Assembly (NCBI GenBank): GCA_040080965.1
Contig: JBEBHH010000004.1
Span: 62,001-126,000, forward strand
Direction of reading: 5' to 3'
DNA: 64,000 nt
DNA from: SHZI01 sp040080965
GTDB taxonomy: Bacteria; Pseudomonadota; Gammaproteobacteria; Steroidobacterales; GCA-2729495
Notes under the pieces: generated by a model
The model's input: only the letters and a program-made list of their open reading frames with translations
The model's database searches: none
What the model was told of the DNA's origin: nothing
Shown: positions 34,056 through 44,082 of the stretch, one piece after another
How the letters are laid out: each line of letters starts with the position of its first letter
Position numbering within the stretch: the stretch's first letter is position 1
Position numbers and translations under genes: made by a program

Positions 34056-37000
34056 GTGAAGCTACCCGGGCTGTTACGGCCTCGCGAGAGACATACCGGG
34101 CGGCGCGCCGTGGGCGATCGCTCCCCCGCGTCACCCTGGGACAACGAGGAGGTCCTGCGCGGAGAGCTGTTCAGCATCGAGCGGCTCGAGCAGCACGCCA
34201 TCAGCCTGGCTGCCGCGCAGCAGATCGCGCCGAAGCCCGTGCGCCGCCCGCCGCTGGCCGTGCGCCTCACTGACAACGAGACGGTACTGCTGGCGGCCTA
34301 TCACGCCATCGCGCGGGCCGTGGGCGAGGACCGCGCCATTACTCCCGCCGCCGAGTGGCTGCTCGACAACTACCACCTCGTGCAGGACCAGATCCGGGAG
34401 ATCCGCGAAGACCTGCCGCCGGGCTTCTACAGGCAGTTGCCGAAGCTCGCGAGCGGTCCCTTCATGGGCTATCCCCGGGTGTTCGGCATCGCCTGGGCAT
34501 TCGTGGCGCACACGGACAGCCATTTCGAACCGGATGCCCTGCGGCGGTTCGTAAAGGCCTACCAGACCGTCGTGCCCCTCAGCATCGGCGAGCTGTGGGC
34601 CGTCGCCATCACGCTCCGCATCGTGCTCGTCGAGAACATGCGCCGCGCGGCCCAGCGGATCCTGAGCAGCCGGGAGGCGCGCCAGGAAGCCGATGAACTG
34701 GCGGACCGCCTGCTGGCGGGGAATGGCGATGCCGTGGATCCCGGCATCCTCCTCAGGCGCTACGACGACGGCCGGGAACTGCACAAGGCCTTTGTCGTCC
34801 AGCTGGTGCAACGACTGCGCGACCAGGACCCCCGCATCACGCCGGCGCTGACCTGGCTCGAGGACCGGCTGTCCGCCGGGGGCCTGACTGCCGAAGCGGT
34901 CGTCCGGGATGAGCACCAGCGGCAGGCGATGTCGAATGTCACCGTCCGCAATGTCATCACCAGCATGCGGCTCATCTCGGAGCTCGAGTGGTCGGACTTC
35001 TTCGAGAGCGTCAGCCTGGTCGACGAGGCGCTGGGGGCCAGCAGCGATTTCGCCCGCATGGACTTCGCCACCCGCAACCTCTACCGGAGCCGGATCGAGG
35101 AACTCGCGCGGGGGACGAAGCTGTCGGAGCTGGACATTGCAGCGGCGGCGATCACCGCTGCGCGGAATGCCCCAGACCAGGCTGGCCGGGCATCCGACCC
35201 CGGATTCCACCTGATTGCCGCCGGCCGGGCGGCGTTCGAATCAGCCGTCGGTTACCGTGCGCCGCTCCGGCACCTGCCCGGCCGCCTGCTGATGCGGTGT
35301 GGCGCAGGTCCGTACATCGGCGCGATCCTGCTGATGGCGCCCCTCATTCTTGCTCTGCCCCTGCTCGGACTTGGCGAACAGGGTATTGCGGGTCCGATCC
35401 TGCTGGTGCTCGGGCTCCTCGGCCTGCTGCCGGCGATGGATGCCGCCGTGGCGCTGGTGAACCAGGCGGTGACCCGCAGTGTCCCGGCAACCGCCCTGCC
35501 CGGACTCGCGCTTCGGGAAGGAGTGCCGGCGGAGCTCCGGACACTGGTTGCAGTGCCGATCCTCCTCACGTCGGCGCAGGCCATTGCGGAGGAGATCGAG
35601 CGCCTGGAGATCCATTACCTGGCGTCGCCCGAGGACGAACTCCACTTCGCGCTGCTCTCGGACTGGGTCGACGCAGCTGCCGAACACGCCGACGGCGACG
35701 ATGAACTGCTCGCGGTGGCCACCCATGGCATCGCACGGCTGAACCGGCTCTACGGCCCGGTGACCGCCGGTGACCGGTTCATGCTGCTGCACCGGCGCCG
35801 CGTGTGGAGCGCTACCCAGCAGAAGTGGATGGGATGGGAACGCAAGCGGGGCAAGCTGCACGAACTGAATCGCCTGCTGCGCGGCGCAACCAGCACCACC
35901 TTCGTCGACGCCGAGGGGTGCTCCCCGGCCGTGCCGCCGGGCGTCCGCTTCGTCATCACCCTCGACGCCGATACCCGGCTGCCGCGCGACGCCGCCCGGC
36001 GCCTGATTGGCAAGCTGGCTCATCCCCTCAACCGCCCGCGGTTCGATGCCGCCACCGCGCGGGTCGTGGAAGGCCACGCCGTCCTCCAGCCCCGGGTCAC
36101 GCCCTCCCTGCCCATGGGCCACGAAGGTTCGCTCTTCCAGCGCATCGTATCGAGTTCCCCCGGCCTGGATCCCTACGCTGCCGCGGTGTCCGACGTCTAC
36201 CAGGACCTGTTCGGCGAAGGGTCCTACGCCGGCAAGGGCATCTACGACGTCGACGCCTTCGAGGCGGCGCTGGCCGGGCGGACGGCGGAGGGCGCGCTGC
36301 TCAGCCATGACCTGTTCGAAGGGATATTCGCCCGGGCCGCGCTCGTGTCCGATATCGAGGTCATCGAGGAGTTCCCGGAGCGCTACGACGTCGCGTGCGC
36401 CCGCCAGCACCGCTGGGCGCGAGGCGACTGGCAGCTGCTCCCGTGGCTGCTGGGACGGCGCACCCGTGCTGGTGGCGACGGTCAGGGCAATGCGCTGCCG
36501 TTGCTGAGCGCGTGGAAGATGACGGACAACCTGCGCCGGACACTCTCGGCACCGGCGGCATTTGCCGCGCTGGTGGCCGGCTGGCTGCTGCCCCTGCCAG
36601 CCGCCCTGGCGTGGACGGCCTTCGTCCTGGCGACGATCACGGTGCCGGCGCTGCTGCCGGCCGTGGCGGCCATCGTGCCGAGGCACTCCGGAATCACGGC
36701 GCGCAGCCACCTGGGCGCCCTCGCGAGGGATTTCCGTCGGGCCATTGGCCAGGTGCTGTTCCAGATCGTTGCGCTGCCACACCAGGCCTGGCTGATGACC
36801 GACGCCATCGTCCGGACCCTCTACCGGCTTTTCGTCAGCCACCGGAACCTGCTCGAGTGGGTTACCGCGGAGCAGGCGGCCCTGGCTGCCACCGACAACA
36901 CGCCTGCCATCTACCTGAAGATGCTGGGCAGCGTCGCCATCGCGCTGGCAGGATTCCTGCTGGTCCTGTTCCTGCCGCTCTGGGTCGGCGGCAGCAGCGC

Positions 37001-40000
37001 GGCCTGGATCGCGGCGCCTTTCACATTGCTCTGGCTGGCGGCGCCCGCCCTGGCGCTCGGGATCAGCCGCAGCCGGTCAACCGGCGGCAGTCTCGTGGTG
37101 ACACCCGACGAGGCTCGCGACCTCCGGCTCGTGGCACGCCGCACGTGGCGTTTCTTCGAGACGTTCGTCACGGCGGAAGACAACATGCTGCCCCCGGACA
37201 ATTTCCAGGAGGACCCGACGCCCGTCCTGGCGCATCGCACGTCGCCCACGAACATCGGCCTTTACCTGCTTTCCACGGCCAGCGCCCGCGACTTCGGCTG
37301 GATCGGGACCGTCGAAGCACTGGAGCGGATCGAGGCAACCCTGGCCACGATGGACCGGCTGCAGCGCTTCCGGGGCCACTTCTATAACTGGTACGACACC
37401 CGGGACCTCCGGCCGCTGGACCCCCGCTACGTCTCGACGGTGGACAGCGGCAACCTGGCGGCGCACCTGGTCACCGCGGCGAATGCGGCGTGTGAATGGG
37501 TGACGCTCGCCATCACGCCGGCGTGCTTCGCCGCCGGCGCGCGGGATGCCCTGGACCTGGCGCGCGAGGCCCTGGACTCGATACCCGGCACGCTGCGCAG
37601 GGGCTCGGCATTGTGGCCGCAACTCGGGGAACAGCTGGACCGTGTCGCCAAGCTCCTGGGCGAGACAGGCCCGCCGGGGGCGGAGAATCCGGCGCGGCTG
37701 CACGCCCTGGCGCGCCACACCGCCACGCTCGTGGATATCGCCCGGACGCTCGCCAGCGAGCACACCGACGAGGCGCACAGCGACCTGCTCTACTGGACGG
37801 ACGCGACCCAGCGCTCCATCGAAAGCTGGCGCCGCGACAGCGGGCGCACCCACGACGCCGCGCATGCCCTGAAGGCCCGCCTGATCGCCTCGGCCAACAC
37901 GATGCGCAGGCTGGCCTACTCGATGGACTTCGCCTTCCTGCTGGACCCGCAACGCCGGCTGCTGTCCATCGGCTACCGGACCGCGGACGGCTCGCTCGAT
38001 CCGAACTGCTACGACCTGCTTGCCTCCGAGGCGCGCCTCGCCAGCTTCTTCGCCATCGCCAAGGGGGACGTGCCCAGCCGGCACTGGTTCCGCCTGGGGC
38101 GGCAGGCGACACCGGTGGGTGCAGGCGCCGCCCTCGTCTCCTGGTCGGGCTCCATGTTCGAGTACCTGATGCCGTCCCTGGTGATGCGCGCGCCCGCCGG
38201 CAGCCTCCTCGAGCAGACGAGCCGCCTGATCGTGCGGCGCCAGGTGAGCTACGGGGCCGCGCTGGGCCTGCCCTGGGGAATCTCGGAATCGGCCTATAAC
38301 GTGCGGGACCTGGAACTCACGTACCAGTACTCCAACTTCGGCGTGCCGGGCCTCGGCCTCAAGCGGGGACTCAGCTCGGACGCGGTGGTGGCACCCTACG
38401 CCACGGCCCTCGCCAGCATGGTCGATCCCGGACGGGCCACGCGCAATTTCGCGGCCCTCGCCACCCAGGGGGCCGTCGGCCGCTACGGCTACTACGAAGC
38501 CCTCGACTTCACCCGGAGCCGGCTGCCGGAAGGCGCGCGCCTGGCGATCGTCCGCGCCTTCATGGCGCACCACCAGGGCATGACCGTGGTGGCGATCGCC
38601 AACGTGCTTCTCGACGGGACCATGCGCCGGCGCTTTCACGCAGAGCCCAGGGTGCAGGCCACGGAACTGCTCCTGCAGGAGCGGACGCCGCGCGACGTTT
38701 CCGTGGCTCACCCGCGAGCCGAGGAAGTCCGGACCGCGCCGAGGGTCGAGGACCTGCCGCTCCCCGAGGTGCGCCGCCTGCACACGGCCCACGACACGAC
38801 CCCGCAGGCGCACCTGCTGTCCAACGGACGCTACGCCGTCATGGTGACCGCCGCCGGCTCCGGCTACAGCCGCTGGCAGGACCTGGGGATAACCCGGTGG
38901 CGCGACGACCCGACGCGGGACGACACGGGCAGCTACCTCTACATTCGCGACGTGGACACCGGCCGGGTCTGGTCCGCGGGCTACCAGCCCACCGGCGTCG
39001 AACCGGAGACCTACCAGGTCACCTTCACCGAGGATCGCGCCGAGTTCCAGCGCATGGACGCGCGCATCCTGACCACGCTCGAGATCATCGTCTCGCCGGA
39101 GGAAGACGCGGAAGTCCGCCAGCTGTCGCTCACCAACACGGGCAGCCGCGAGCGGATCCTGGAGGTCACGTCCTGTGCCGAGCTGTCGCTCGCGCCGCCG
39201 GCAGCGGACGCGGCGCACCCGGCGTTCTCGAAGCTCTTCGTCCAGACCGAGTATGTCGCCCGATACGGCGCACTGCTGGCCACGCGCCGGAAGCGGGCGC
39301 CCGGCGAACCCGACGTGTGGGCGGCACACCAGGCCGTCATCGAGGGCGAGGTGGTGGGCAGCACCGAGATCGAGACCGACCGGGCCCGCTTCCTCGGCCG
39401 TGGCCACGACGTGCGCGCACCTGGCGCCATGCTCGATGACCGGCGGTTGTCCAATTCGGTCGGTACCGTGCTGGACCCGGTGTTCGTGCTCCGGAACCGG
39501 GTCCGCGTGGCGCCGGGCGCGACCGTGCGCATCGCCTTCTGGACCACGGTCGCCAGCACCCGCGAGCGCGTCCTGGACCTCGTCGACCGTCACCACGACG
39601 CCAACGCCTTCATTCGCGCCGGCACGCTGGCCTGGACCCAGGCGCAGGTCCAGTTGCGGCACCTGGGCATCACCGCGGTGGAAGCCAGCCTGTTCCAGCG
39701 CCTCGCGGGGCGCGTGCTCTACCCCGATGCGGCCCTGCGGCCGGCGTCTGACTCGATCCGCCGTGGCAGTGGCGGGCCCGCGGGCCTGTGGAGCCAGGGC
39801 ATCTCGGGCGACCTGCCGATCGTTCTCCTGCGGATCAACGACATGGAGGACATCCCGCTGGCCCGCCAGCTCCTGCAGGCCCACGAGTACTGGCGCATGA
39901 AGCAGCTGGCCGTGGACCTGGTGATCCTCAACGAGCGCGGCGCGTCCTACATCCAGGAACTGCAGATCGCCCTCGACACGCTGGTCCGCACCAGCCAGTC

Positions 40001-42704
40001 ACGCGTCCAGGCCGCGCCGCCTGTCGCCGCGAACGCCGCGCGAGGCAGCGTGTTCGTGCTGCGCGCGGACATGCTTCCGGCAGACACCCAGGCCCTCCTC
40101 TGCTCGGTGGCGCGCGTGGTGCTGGTCGCCCAGCGCGGCAGCCTGGCGGACCAGCTCGACCGGGCCCGCCGGCCGGCCGTTGCTCCGGCCCGCGTCGCGC
40201 CCCGCCCGATGGACCCGGCGGACCACCCGGTGACCGGCCCGGCCCCGGAGGACCTCGAGTTCTTCAACGGGCTTGGCGGCTTTGCCGACGACGGCCGCGA
40301 GTACGTCACGCTGCTCGGGCCTGGCCAGGCCACGCCGGCACCCTGGATCAACGTCATCGCCAATCCGTCCTTCGGCTTCCAGGTCGCCGCCGAAGGCAGC
40401 AGTTTCACCTGGTCGATGAACAGCCGCGAGAACCAGCTGACGCCCTGGTCGAACGACCCGGTCACCGACCGGCCGGGCGAGGCGCTCTACCTGCGGGACG
40501 AGGACTCCGGAGAGGTCTGGGGACCAACGGTGTCGCCGTGCCATGACCCGGGCGCCTTTCATACTGCGCGCCACGGACAGGGTTACAGCCGGTTCTCCCA
40601 CGAATCCCGCGGCGTCGCGCTCGACCTGCTCATGTACGTCCCGCTGGAGGATCCCGTCCGGATCGCGCGCCTCAAGGTGCGCAACCTGTCTGGCAGGCCA
40701 CGGCGCCTGTCAGTGACAGCCTATGTCGAGTGGGTGCTCGGCCCGTCACGGGCCGCGGGCGCGCCCTTCATCGTGACCGAGATGGACCCGGTGACGGGCG
40801 CCATGTTCGCGCGCAATCCCTGGAATGTTGCCTGCGGCTCGCGCGTTGCGTTCGCGGATCTCGCCGGCCGGCAAACCGACTGGACGGCGGACCGGCGTGA
40901 TTTCCTCGGCCGTCACGGCACCCTGGCGGAACCCACCGCCCTCCTGCGGGCGGGCCGGCTGTCCCGGCGCGTCGGCGCGGGACTGGATCCCTGCGGAGCG
41001 CTCCAGACCACCTTCACCCTGGACGCCGGCCAGTCGATCGAGATCGTCTCCCTGCTCGGCGAAGCCGCCGACGCGGGCCAGGCGCAGGCCTTGCTGGGGC
41101 GCTATCGCTCGACGGACCTCGACGCGGTATTTCGGGACGTCGTCGCGCACTGGGACCAGCTGCTCGGCACCGTCCAGGTGAAGACCCCGGACCGCTCGCT
41201 GGACATCATCCTCAACCGCTGGATGCTCTACCAGACGCTGGCCTGCCGCGTGTGGGCCCGGTCGGGTTTCTACCAGGCCAGCGGCGCCTACGGATTCCGT
41301 GACCAGCTCCAGGACGGCATGGCGCTGGCCATCGCGAGCCCCGCGCTGACCCGGGATCACCTGTTGCGCGCGGCCGGCCGGCAGTTCGGTGCGGGCGATG
41401 TCCAGCACTGGTGGCTGCCGACGACAGGTCAGGGCGTGCGCACGCGCATCTCCGACGACCGGGTGTGGCTTGCCCATGCGGTCGCGCACTATGTCCGGAC
41501 GACCGGCGATACCAACCTGCTCGACGCACTGGCTCCGTTCCTCGAGGGCCAGGCGCTTCGCCCCGGCGAGCACGATGCGTTCTTCAAGCCTTCAGTGTCC
41601 GACGAGGAGGCCTCGCTCTTCGAGCATTGCGCCCGGGCTCTCGACCAGAGCCTGGCCGTCGGCGAACACGGCCTGCCCCTGATCGGCACGGGCGACTGGA
41701 ACGACGGGATGAACCGCGTTGGCGAACTGGGCCACGGGGAAAGCATCTGGCTCGGCTGGTTCCTGCACGCCACGCTCACGGAATTCGCGCCGCTGGCGCA
41801 GGCGCGCGGCGACCCGCTGCACGCCGCGCGGTGGAAGGCCCACGCCGCTGCCCTGCAGGCGGCCCTCGAGGAACACGGCTGGGATGGCGGCTGGTACCGC
41901 CGCGGCTATTTCGACGACGGCACGCCGCTGGGCTCGGCGTCCAGCGAGGAGTGCCGCATCGACTCGATCGCCCAGTCCTGGAGCGTGATCTCCGGCGCGG
42001 GCAGCCGCGAGCGGGCCACGCAGGCCATGGCGGCCGTGGACAGCCAGCTCATCCAGCCCGACAGGGGCCTGGCGCTGCTCTTCGCACCCCCGTTCGACCG
42101 GACGCCGCTCGATCCCGGCTACATCAAGGGCTACCCGCCCGGCATCCGCGAAAACGGCGGCCAGTACACGCACGCCGCGGCCTGGTCGGTGATCGCCTTC
42201 GCCATGCTAGGCCAGGGCGACCGGGCCGCGGCCCTCCTGTCGATGCTCAATCCCGTGAACCGGACGATGACCCGCGCCGCCGTCCACCGTTACAAGGTCG
42301 AGCCCTACGTGGTCGCGGCGGACGTCTACTCCGTGCCGCCCCACGCGGGCCGTGGCGGCTGGACCTGGTACACCGGCTCGGCGGGCTGGCTGTACCGCGC
42401 CGGGCTCGAGTGGCTGCTGGGCTTCCGGCTGCGGGGCGAAACCCTGGAGCTCTCACCCTGCATTCCGGCAGACTGGCCCGGGTTCGAGATCCTGTTCAGG
42501 TACCAGCAAACGCGCTACGAGATACTGGTTACGAACCCCGATGGCGTGAGCGGCGGCGTAGCCTCCGCGGAGCTCGACGGACGCGAACTGCCGGCTGGCC
42601 AGACCCGGATCGCGCTCGTGAACGACGGCAGCACCCACCGCCTGAGGCTGGTGCTGGGAGAGCAGCAGCTGCCGATTGGCCGTACACTCGGAGAGCAGTT
42701 ATGA
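34056..42704 (+). CDS. ndvB: Cyclic beta-1,2-glucan synthase (NdvB/ChvB-like)
   Basis: 2882 residues, full length for the family. After RGELFSIERLEQHA and the FYRQLPKL/GYPRVFGIAWAFVAHTD block come membrane helices, a GT84 glycosyltransferase core with LDADTRLPRDA near residue 636 and QHRWARGDWQLLPW near 785, and more helices. The C-terminal half has two carbohydrate-binding blocks and a GH94 phosphorylase-like domain with GTGDWNDGMNRVG near 2543. Such enzymes build osmoregulated periplasmic or capsular cyclic glucans, the phosphorylase part setting ring size. GTG at 34056 is preferred; a GTG at 34110 is possible. The stop overlaps the next gene. A regulatory palindrome lies upstream. Confidence 0.92.
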   Translation: MKLPGLLRPRERHTGRRAVGDRSPASPWDNEEVLRGELFSIERLEQHAISLAAAQQIAPKPVRRPPLAVRLTDNETVLLAAYHAIARAVGEDRAITPAAEWLLDNYHLVQDQIREIREDLPPGFYRQLPKLASGPFMGYPRVFGIAWAFVAHTDSHFEPDALRRFVKAYQTVVPLSIGELWAVAITLRIVLVENMRRAAQRILSSREARQEADELADRLLAGNGDAVDPGILLRRYDDGRELHKAFVVQLVQRLRDQDPRITPALTWLEDRLSAGGLTAEAVVRDEHQRQAMSNVTVRNVITSMRLISELEWSDFFESVSLVDEALGASSDFARMDFATRNLYRSRIEELARGTKLSELDIAAAAITAARNAPDQAGRASDPGFHLIAAGRAAFESAVGYRAPLRHLPGRLLMRCGAGPYIGAILLMAPLILALPLLGLGEQGIAGPILLVLGLLGLLPAMDAAVALVNQAVTRSVPATALPGLALREGVPAELRTLVAVPILLTSAQAIAEEIERLEIHYLASPEDELHFALLSDWVDAAAEHADGDDELLAVATHGIARLNRLYGPVTAGDRFMLLHRRRVWSATQQKWMGWERKRGKLHELNRLLRGATSTTFVDAEGCSPAVPPGVRFVITLDADTRLPRDAARRLIGKLAHPLNRPRFDAATARVVEGHAVLQPRVTPSLPMGHEGSLFQRIVSSSPGLDPYAAAVSDVYQDLFGEGSYAGKGIYDVDAFEAALAGRTAEGALLSHDLFEGIFARAALVSDIEVIEEFPERYDVACARQHRWARGDWQLLPWLLGRRTRAGGDGQGNALPLLSAWKMTDNLRRTLSAPAAFAALVAGWLLPLPAALAWTAFVLATITVPALLPAVAAIVPRHSGITARSHLGALARDFRRAIGQVLFQIVALPHQAWLMTDAIVRTLYRLFVSHRNLLEWVTAEQAALAATDNTPAIYLKMLGSVAIALAGFLLVLFLPLWVGGSSAAWIAAPFTLLWLAAPALALGISRSRSTGGSLVVTPDEARDLRLVARRTWRFFETFVTAEDNMLPPDNFQEDPTPVLAHRTSPTNIGLYLLSTASARDFGWIGTVEALERIEATLATMDRLQRFRGHFYNWYDTRDLRPLDPRYVSTVDSGNLAAHLVTAANAACEWVTLAITPACFAAGARDALDLAREALDSIPGTLRRGSALWPQLGEQLDRVAKLLGETGPPGAENPARLHALARHTATLVDIARTLASEHTDEAHSDLLYWTDATQRSIESWRRDSGRTHDAAHALKARLIASANTMRRLAYSMDFAFLLDPQRRLLSIGYRTADGSLDPNCYDLLASEARLASFFAIAKGDVPSRHWFRLGRQATPVGAGAALVSWSGSMFEYLMPSLVMRAPAGSLLEQTSRLIVRRQVSYGAALGLPWGISESAYNVRDLELTYQYSNFGVPGLGLKRGLSSDAVVAPYATALASMVDPGRATRNFAALATQGAVGRYGYYEALDFTRSRLPEGARLAIVRAFMAHHQGMTVVAIANVLLDGTMRRRFHAEPRVQATELLLQERTPRDVSVAHPRAEEVRTAPRVEDLPLPEVRRLHTAHDTTPQAHLLSNGRYAVMVTAAGSGYSRWQDLGITRWRDDPTRDDTGSYLYIRDVDTGRVWSAGYQPTGVEPETYQVTFTEDRAEFQRMDARILTTLEIIVSPEEDAEVRQLSLTNTGSRERILEVTSCAELSLAPPAADAAHPAFSKLFVQTEYVARYGALLATRRKRAPGEPDVWAAHQAVIEGEVVGSTEIETDRARFLGRGHDVRAPGAMLDDRRLSNSVGTVLDPVFVLRNRVRVAPGATVRIAFWTTVASTRERVLDLVDRHHDANAFIRAGTLAWTQAQVQLRHLGITAVEASLFQRLAGRVLYPDAALRPASDSIRRGSGGPAGLWSQGISGDLPIVLLRINDMEDIPLARQLLQAHEYWRMKQLAVDLVILNERGASYIQELQIALDTLVRTSQSRVQAAPPVAANAARGSVFVLRADMLPADTQALLCSVARVVLVAQRGSLADQLDRARRPAVAPARVAPRPMDPADHPVTGPAPEDLEFFNGLGGFADDGREYVTLLGPGQATPAPWINVIANPSFGFQVAAEGSSFTWSMNSRENQLTPWSNDPVTDRPGEALYLRDEDSGEVWGPTVSPCHDPGAFHTARHGQGYSRFSHESRGVALDLLMYVPLEDPVRIARLKVRNLSGRPRRLSVTAYVEWVLGPSRAAGAPFIVTEMDPVTGAMFARNPWNVACGSRVAFADLAGRQTDWTADRRDFLGRHGTLAEPTALLRAGRLSRRVGAGLDPCGALQTTFTLDAGQSIEIVSLLGEAADAGQAQALLGRYRSTDLDAVFRDVVAHWDQLLGTVQVKTPDRSLDIILNRWMLYQTLACRVWARSGFYQASGAYGFRDQLQDGMALAIASPALTRDHLLRAAGRQFGAGDVQHWWLPTTGQGVRTRISDDRVWLAHAVAHYVRTTGDTNLLDALAPFLEGQALRPGEHDAFFKPSVSDEEASLFEHCARALDQSLAVGEHGLPLIGTGDWNDGMNRVGELGHGESIWLGWFLHATLTEFAPLAQARGDPLHAARWKAHAAALQAALEEHGWDGGWYRRGYFDDGTPLGSASSEECRIDSIAQSWSVISGAGSRERATQAMAAVDSQLIQPDRGLALLFAPPFDRTPLDPGYIKGYPPGIRENGGQYTHAAAWSVIAFAMLGQGDRAAALLSMLNPVNRTMTRAAVHRYKVEPYVVAADVYSVPPHAGRGGWTWYTGSAGWLYRAGLEWLLGFRLRGETLELSPCIPADWPGFEILFRYQQTRYEILVTNPDGVSGGVASAELDGRELPAGQTRIALVNDGSTHRLRLVLGEQQLPIGRTLGEQL

Positions 42705-43426
42705 GTGACCGTGTTCCGGCAAATCGCGTCGTGGAAAGCATCGCCGTGATGTGCATGCTCCTGGGCGCGGGCTGCACCTCCGTGAAAATGGCGCCGCCAC
42801 CGGTGGAGCCCGTTCCCACGACAGTGCCGGACGCGACAGTGCCGGACGCGACAGTCGAGCAACCGCTGCCCGCGCCCACTCGTGCAGAACCAGAGCCGGT
42901 GGCGACAGCACCGGTGGCGCCGGCAAGCACGCCACGCAACCCGGTCACCAGCCCAAAACCCGCCGTAGTCCCGAAGCCAGTTCCCGTTCCGACCCCGGCG
43001 AAGCCGCCCGCCGCTGTGGCGGCCGCGACCGCGCCGGCAGCGAAACCTCCAGTGGCTGCGCCCAGGCCAACTGCGCCGAAACCAGCCGCTGCAAAGCCCG
43101 CCGCGCCGCCGCTGGACCTGGCTGCCCTCGAGCTCCGGCTCCGGGAGACCAAGGCGATCGGCGTGATGACCAAGCTGTCCCTGAAGAACCAGGTCGACGA
43201 TCTTCTGGACAAGTTCCGCGCCTACTACAAGCGCCAGGCGAAGACGACGCTCGCCGAGTTGCGCCGCCCCTACGACATGCTGCTGCTGAAGGTGCTGTCA
43301 CTGCTCCAGGACAGCGACCCGCCCCTCGCCCGGGACATAGTCGCGTCGCGAGAGGCGATCTGGGGGATCCTGGCGGATCCCGAGAAATTCAACGAAGCCA
43401 AGCTGATGGCAGGAGAAGCGCCGTGA
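42701..43426 (+). CDS. Proline/alanine-rich lipoprotein
   Basis: 241 residues: lipoprotein signal (LLGAGC, Cys near 24), about 110 residues of Pro/Ala/Val/Lys repeats that should span the periplasm as an extended linker, then a helical domain of about 100 residues (LDLAALELRLRETKAIGVM, LSLKNQVDDLLDKFRAYY). I do not recognise the C-terminal domain. The ATG overlaps the ndvB stop (ATGA), so it probably serves glucan synthesis or export. Confidence 0.75.
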   Translation: MSDRVPANRVVESIAVMCMLLGAGCTSVKMAPPPVEPVPTTVPDATVPDATVEQPLPAPTRAEPEPVATAPVAPASTPRNPVTSPKPAVVPKPVPVPTPAKPPAAVAAATAPAAKPPVAAPRPTAPKPAAAKPAAPPLDLAALELRLRETKAIGVMTKLSLKNQVDDLLDKFRAYYKRQAKTTLAELRRPYDMLLLKVLSLLQDSDPPLARDIVASREAIWGILADPEKFNEAKLMAGEAP

Positions 43427-43686
43427 ACAGGTACACAGGGATCATTGGCCTCGTCGTGACGGCAGGAGGCCTCTTCGCCGGCCCGTTGCTGGCAGCCGAT
43501 GAGGCGACGACGGTTTCCGACACGAAGGACCTGACGGCCGTCATTGCCCTGCAGGGCCTTCCCTGCGGGCAGGTGACCAGCGCGACGGAGCAGGGTGAGA
43601 ACGACTTCCTCGCTGCCTGCCAGGACGGCAACCGCTACCGGGTGTCAGTGAATCCCGAGGGCCGCGTCGTCGTCGAGAAGCAGTAG
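43423..43686 (+). CDS. Small secreted hypothetical protein
   Basis: 87 residues with a Sec signal peptide (cut near LLAADEA, residue 25). The mature part has two cysteines (GLPCGQV and AACQDGN) that could form a disulfide, and ends in RYRVSVNPEGRVVVEKQ. GTG start overlapping the previous stop, AGGAG ribosome binding site. Third gene of the ndvB unit; function unknown. Confidence 0.75.
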   Translation: MNRYTGIIGLVVTAGGLFAGPLLAADEATTVSDTKDLTAVIALQGLPCGQVTSATEQGENDFLAACQDGNRYRVSVNPEGRVVVEKQ

Positions 43687-43694
43687 GCGCGCGC

Positions 43695-43916
43695 CTAGCC
43701 CTTCCTGCCCGATACCAGCAGCAGCCCGCCCCCTGCGATGATCGCCGCGATTCCCGCCCACATGGGGATGTTGACGGTTTCCCGGTCCTTCACCGACAGC
43801 TCGAGGGACCCGATCGTCGCTTCGTGGGTCTCCTTCGTGTAGGTGAAGTTGCCGTACACCAGGGCCAGTACGCCGGCCACGAGCAGCCCAAGGGCCGCAA
43901 TCCTCAGGTTATCCAC
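43695..43916 (-). CDS. Small two-helix membrane protein (DUF3185-like)
   Basis: 73 residues with helices at about 5-24 and 52-70 and a polar loop between (TKETHEATIGSLELSVKDRE). Resembles DUF3185 proteins. GTG start directly after the stop of the preceding small membrane protein gene (TAAGTG), so it is coupled. Last gene of the PA2779 operon; function unknown. Confidence 0.78.
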   Translation of the reverse strand: MDNLRIAALGLLVAGVLALVYGNFTYTKETHEATIGSLELSVKDRETVNIPMWAGIAAIIAGGGLLLVSGRKG

Positions 43917-44066
43917 TTATAGGACCTTCCGGCCCTGGATCACGCGCAGCACGATGACCACGAGCGCGATAGCCAGAAGTATGTGAATGAAGCCACCCAT
44001 GGTGTATGAGCTCACGAGGCCCAGCAGCCAGAGGATGATCAGTATTACAGCGATGGTTTCGAGCAT
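43917..44066 (-). CDS. Lmo0937-type small membrane protein
   Basis: 49 residues, two hydrophobic helices around a Gly-rich turn (LLGLVSSYTMGGFIHILLAIA), ending in RVIQGRKVL. This matches the short lmo0937 family. ATG at 44066 with GGAGG 8 nt upstream. Such proteins are widespread and often stress-induced; role unknown. Confidence 0.85.
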   Translation of the reverse strand: MLETIAVILIILWLLGLVSSYTMGGFIHILLAIALVVIVLRVIQGRKVL

Positions 44067-44082
44067 GGGCTTGACCTCCAGG

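Noticed and set aside
33029..34056. The recombinase gene as evidence of an integrated element here
   Set aside because: No tRNA, direct repeats, transposase or phage genes are visible on either side, and the protein lacks catalytic residues.
37077..39884. A 935-codon open frame antisense to ndvB, with other long antisense frames at 1992-3686, 8152-11034, 19202-20881 and 29093-30826
   Set aside because: All lie opposite genes with clear family motifs, have biased composition (Arg, Gly, Ala, His, Gln rich) and show no domain. They follow from high GC at third codon positions.
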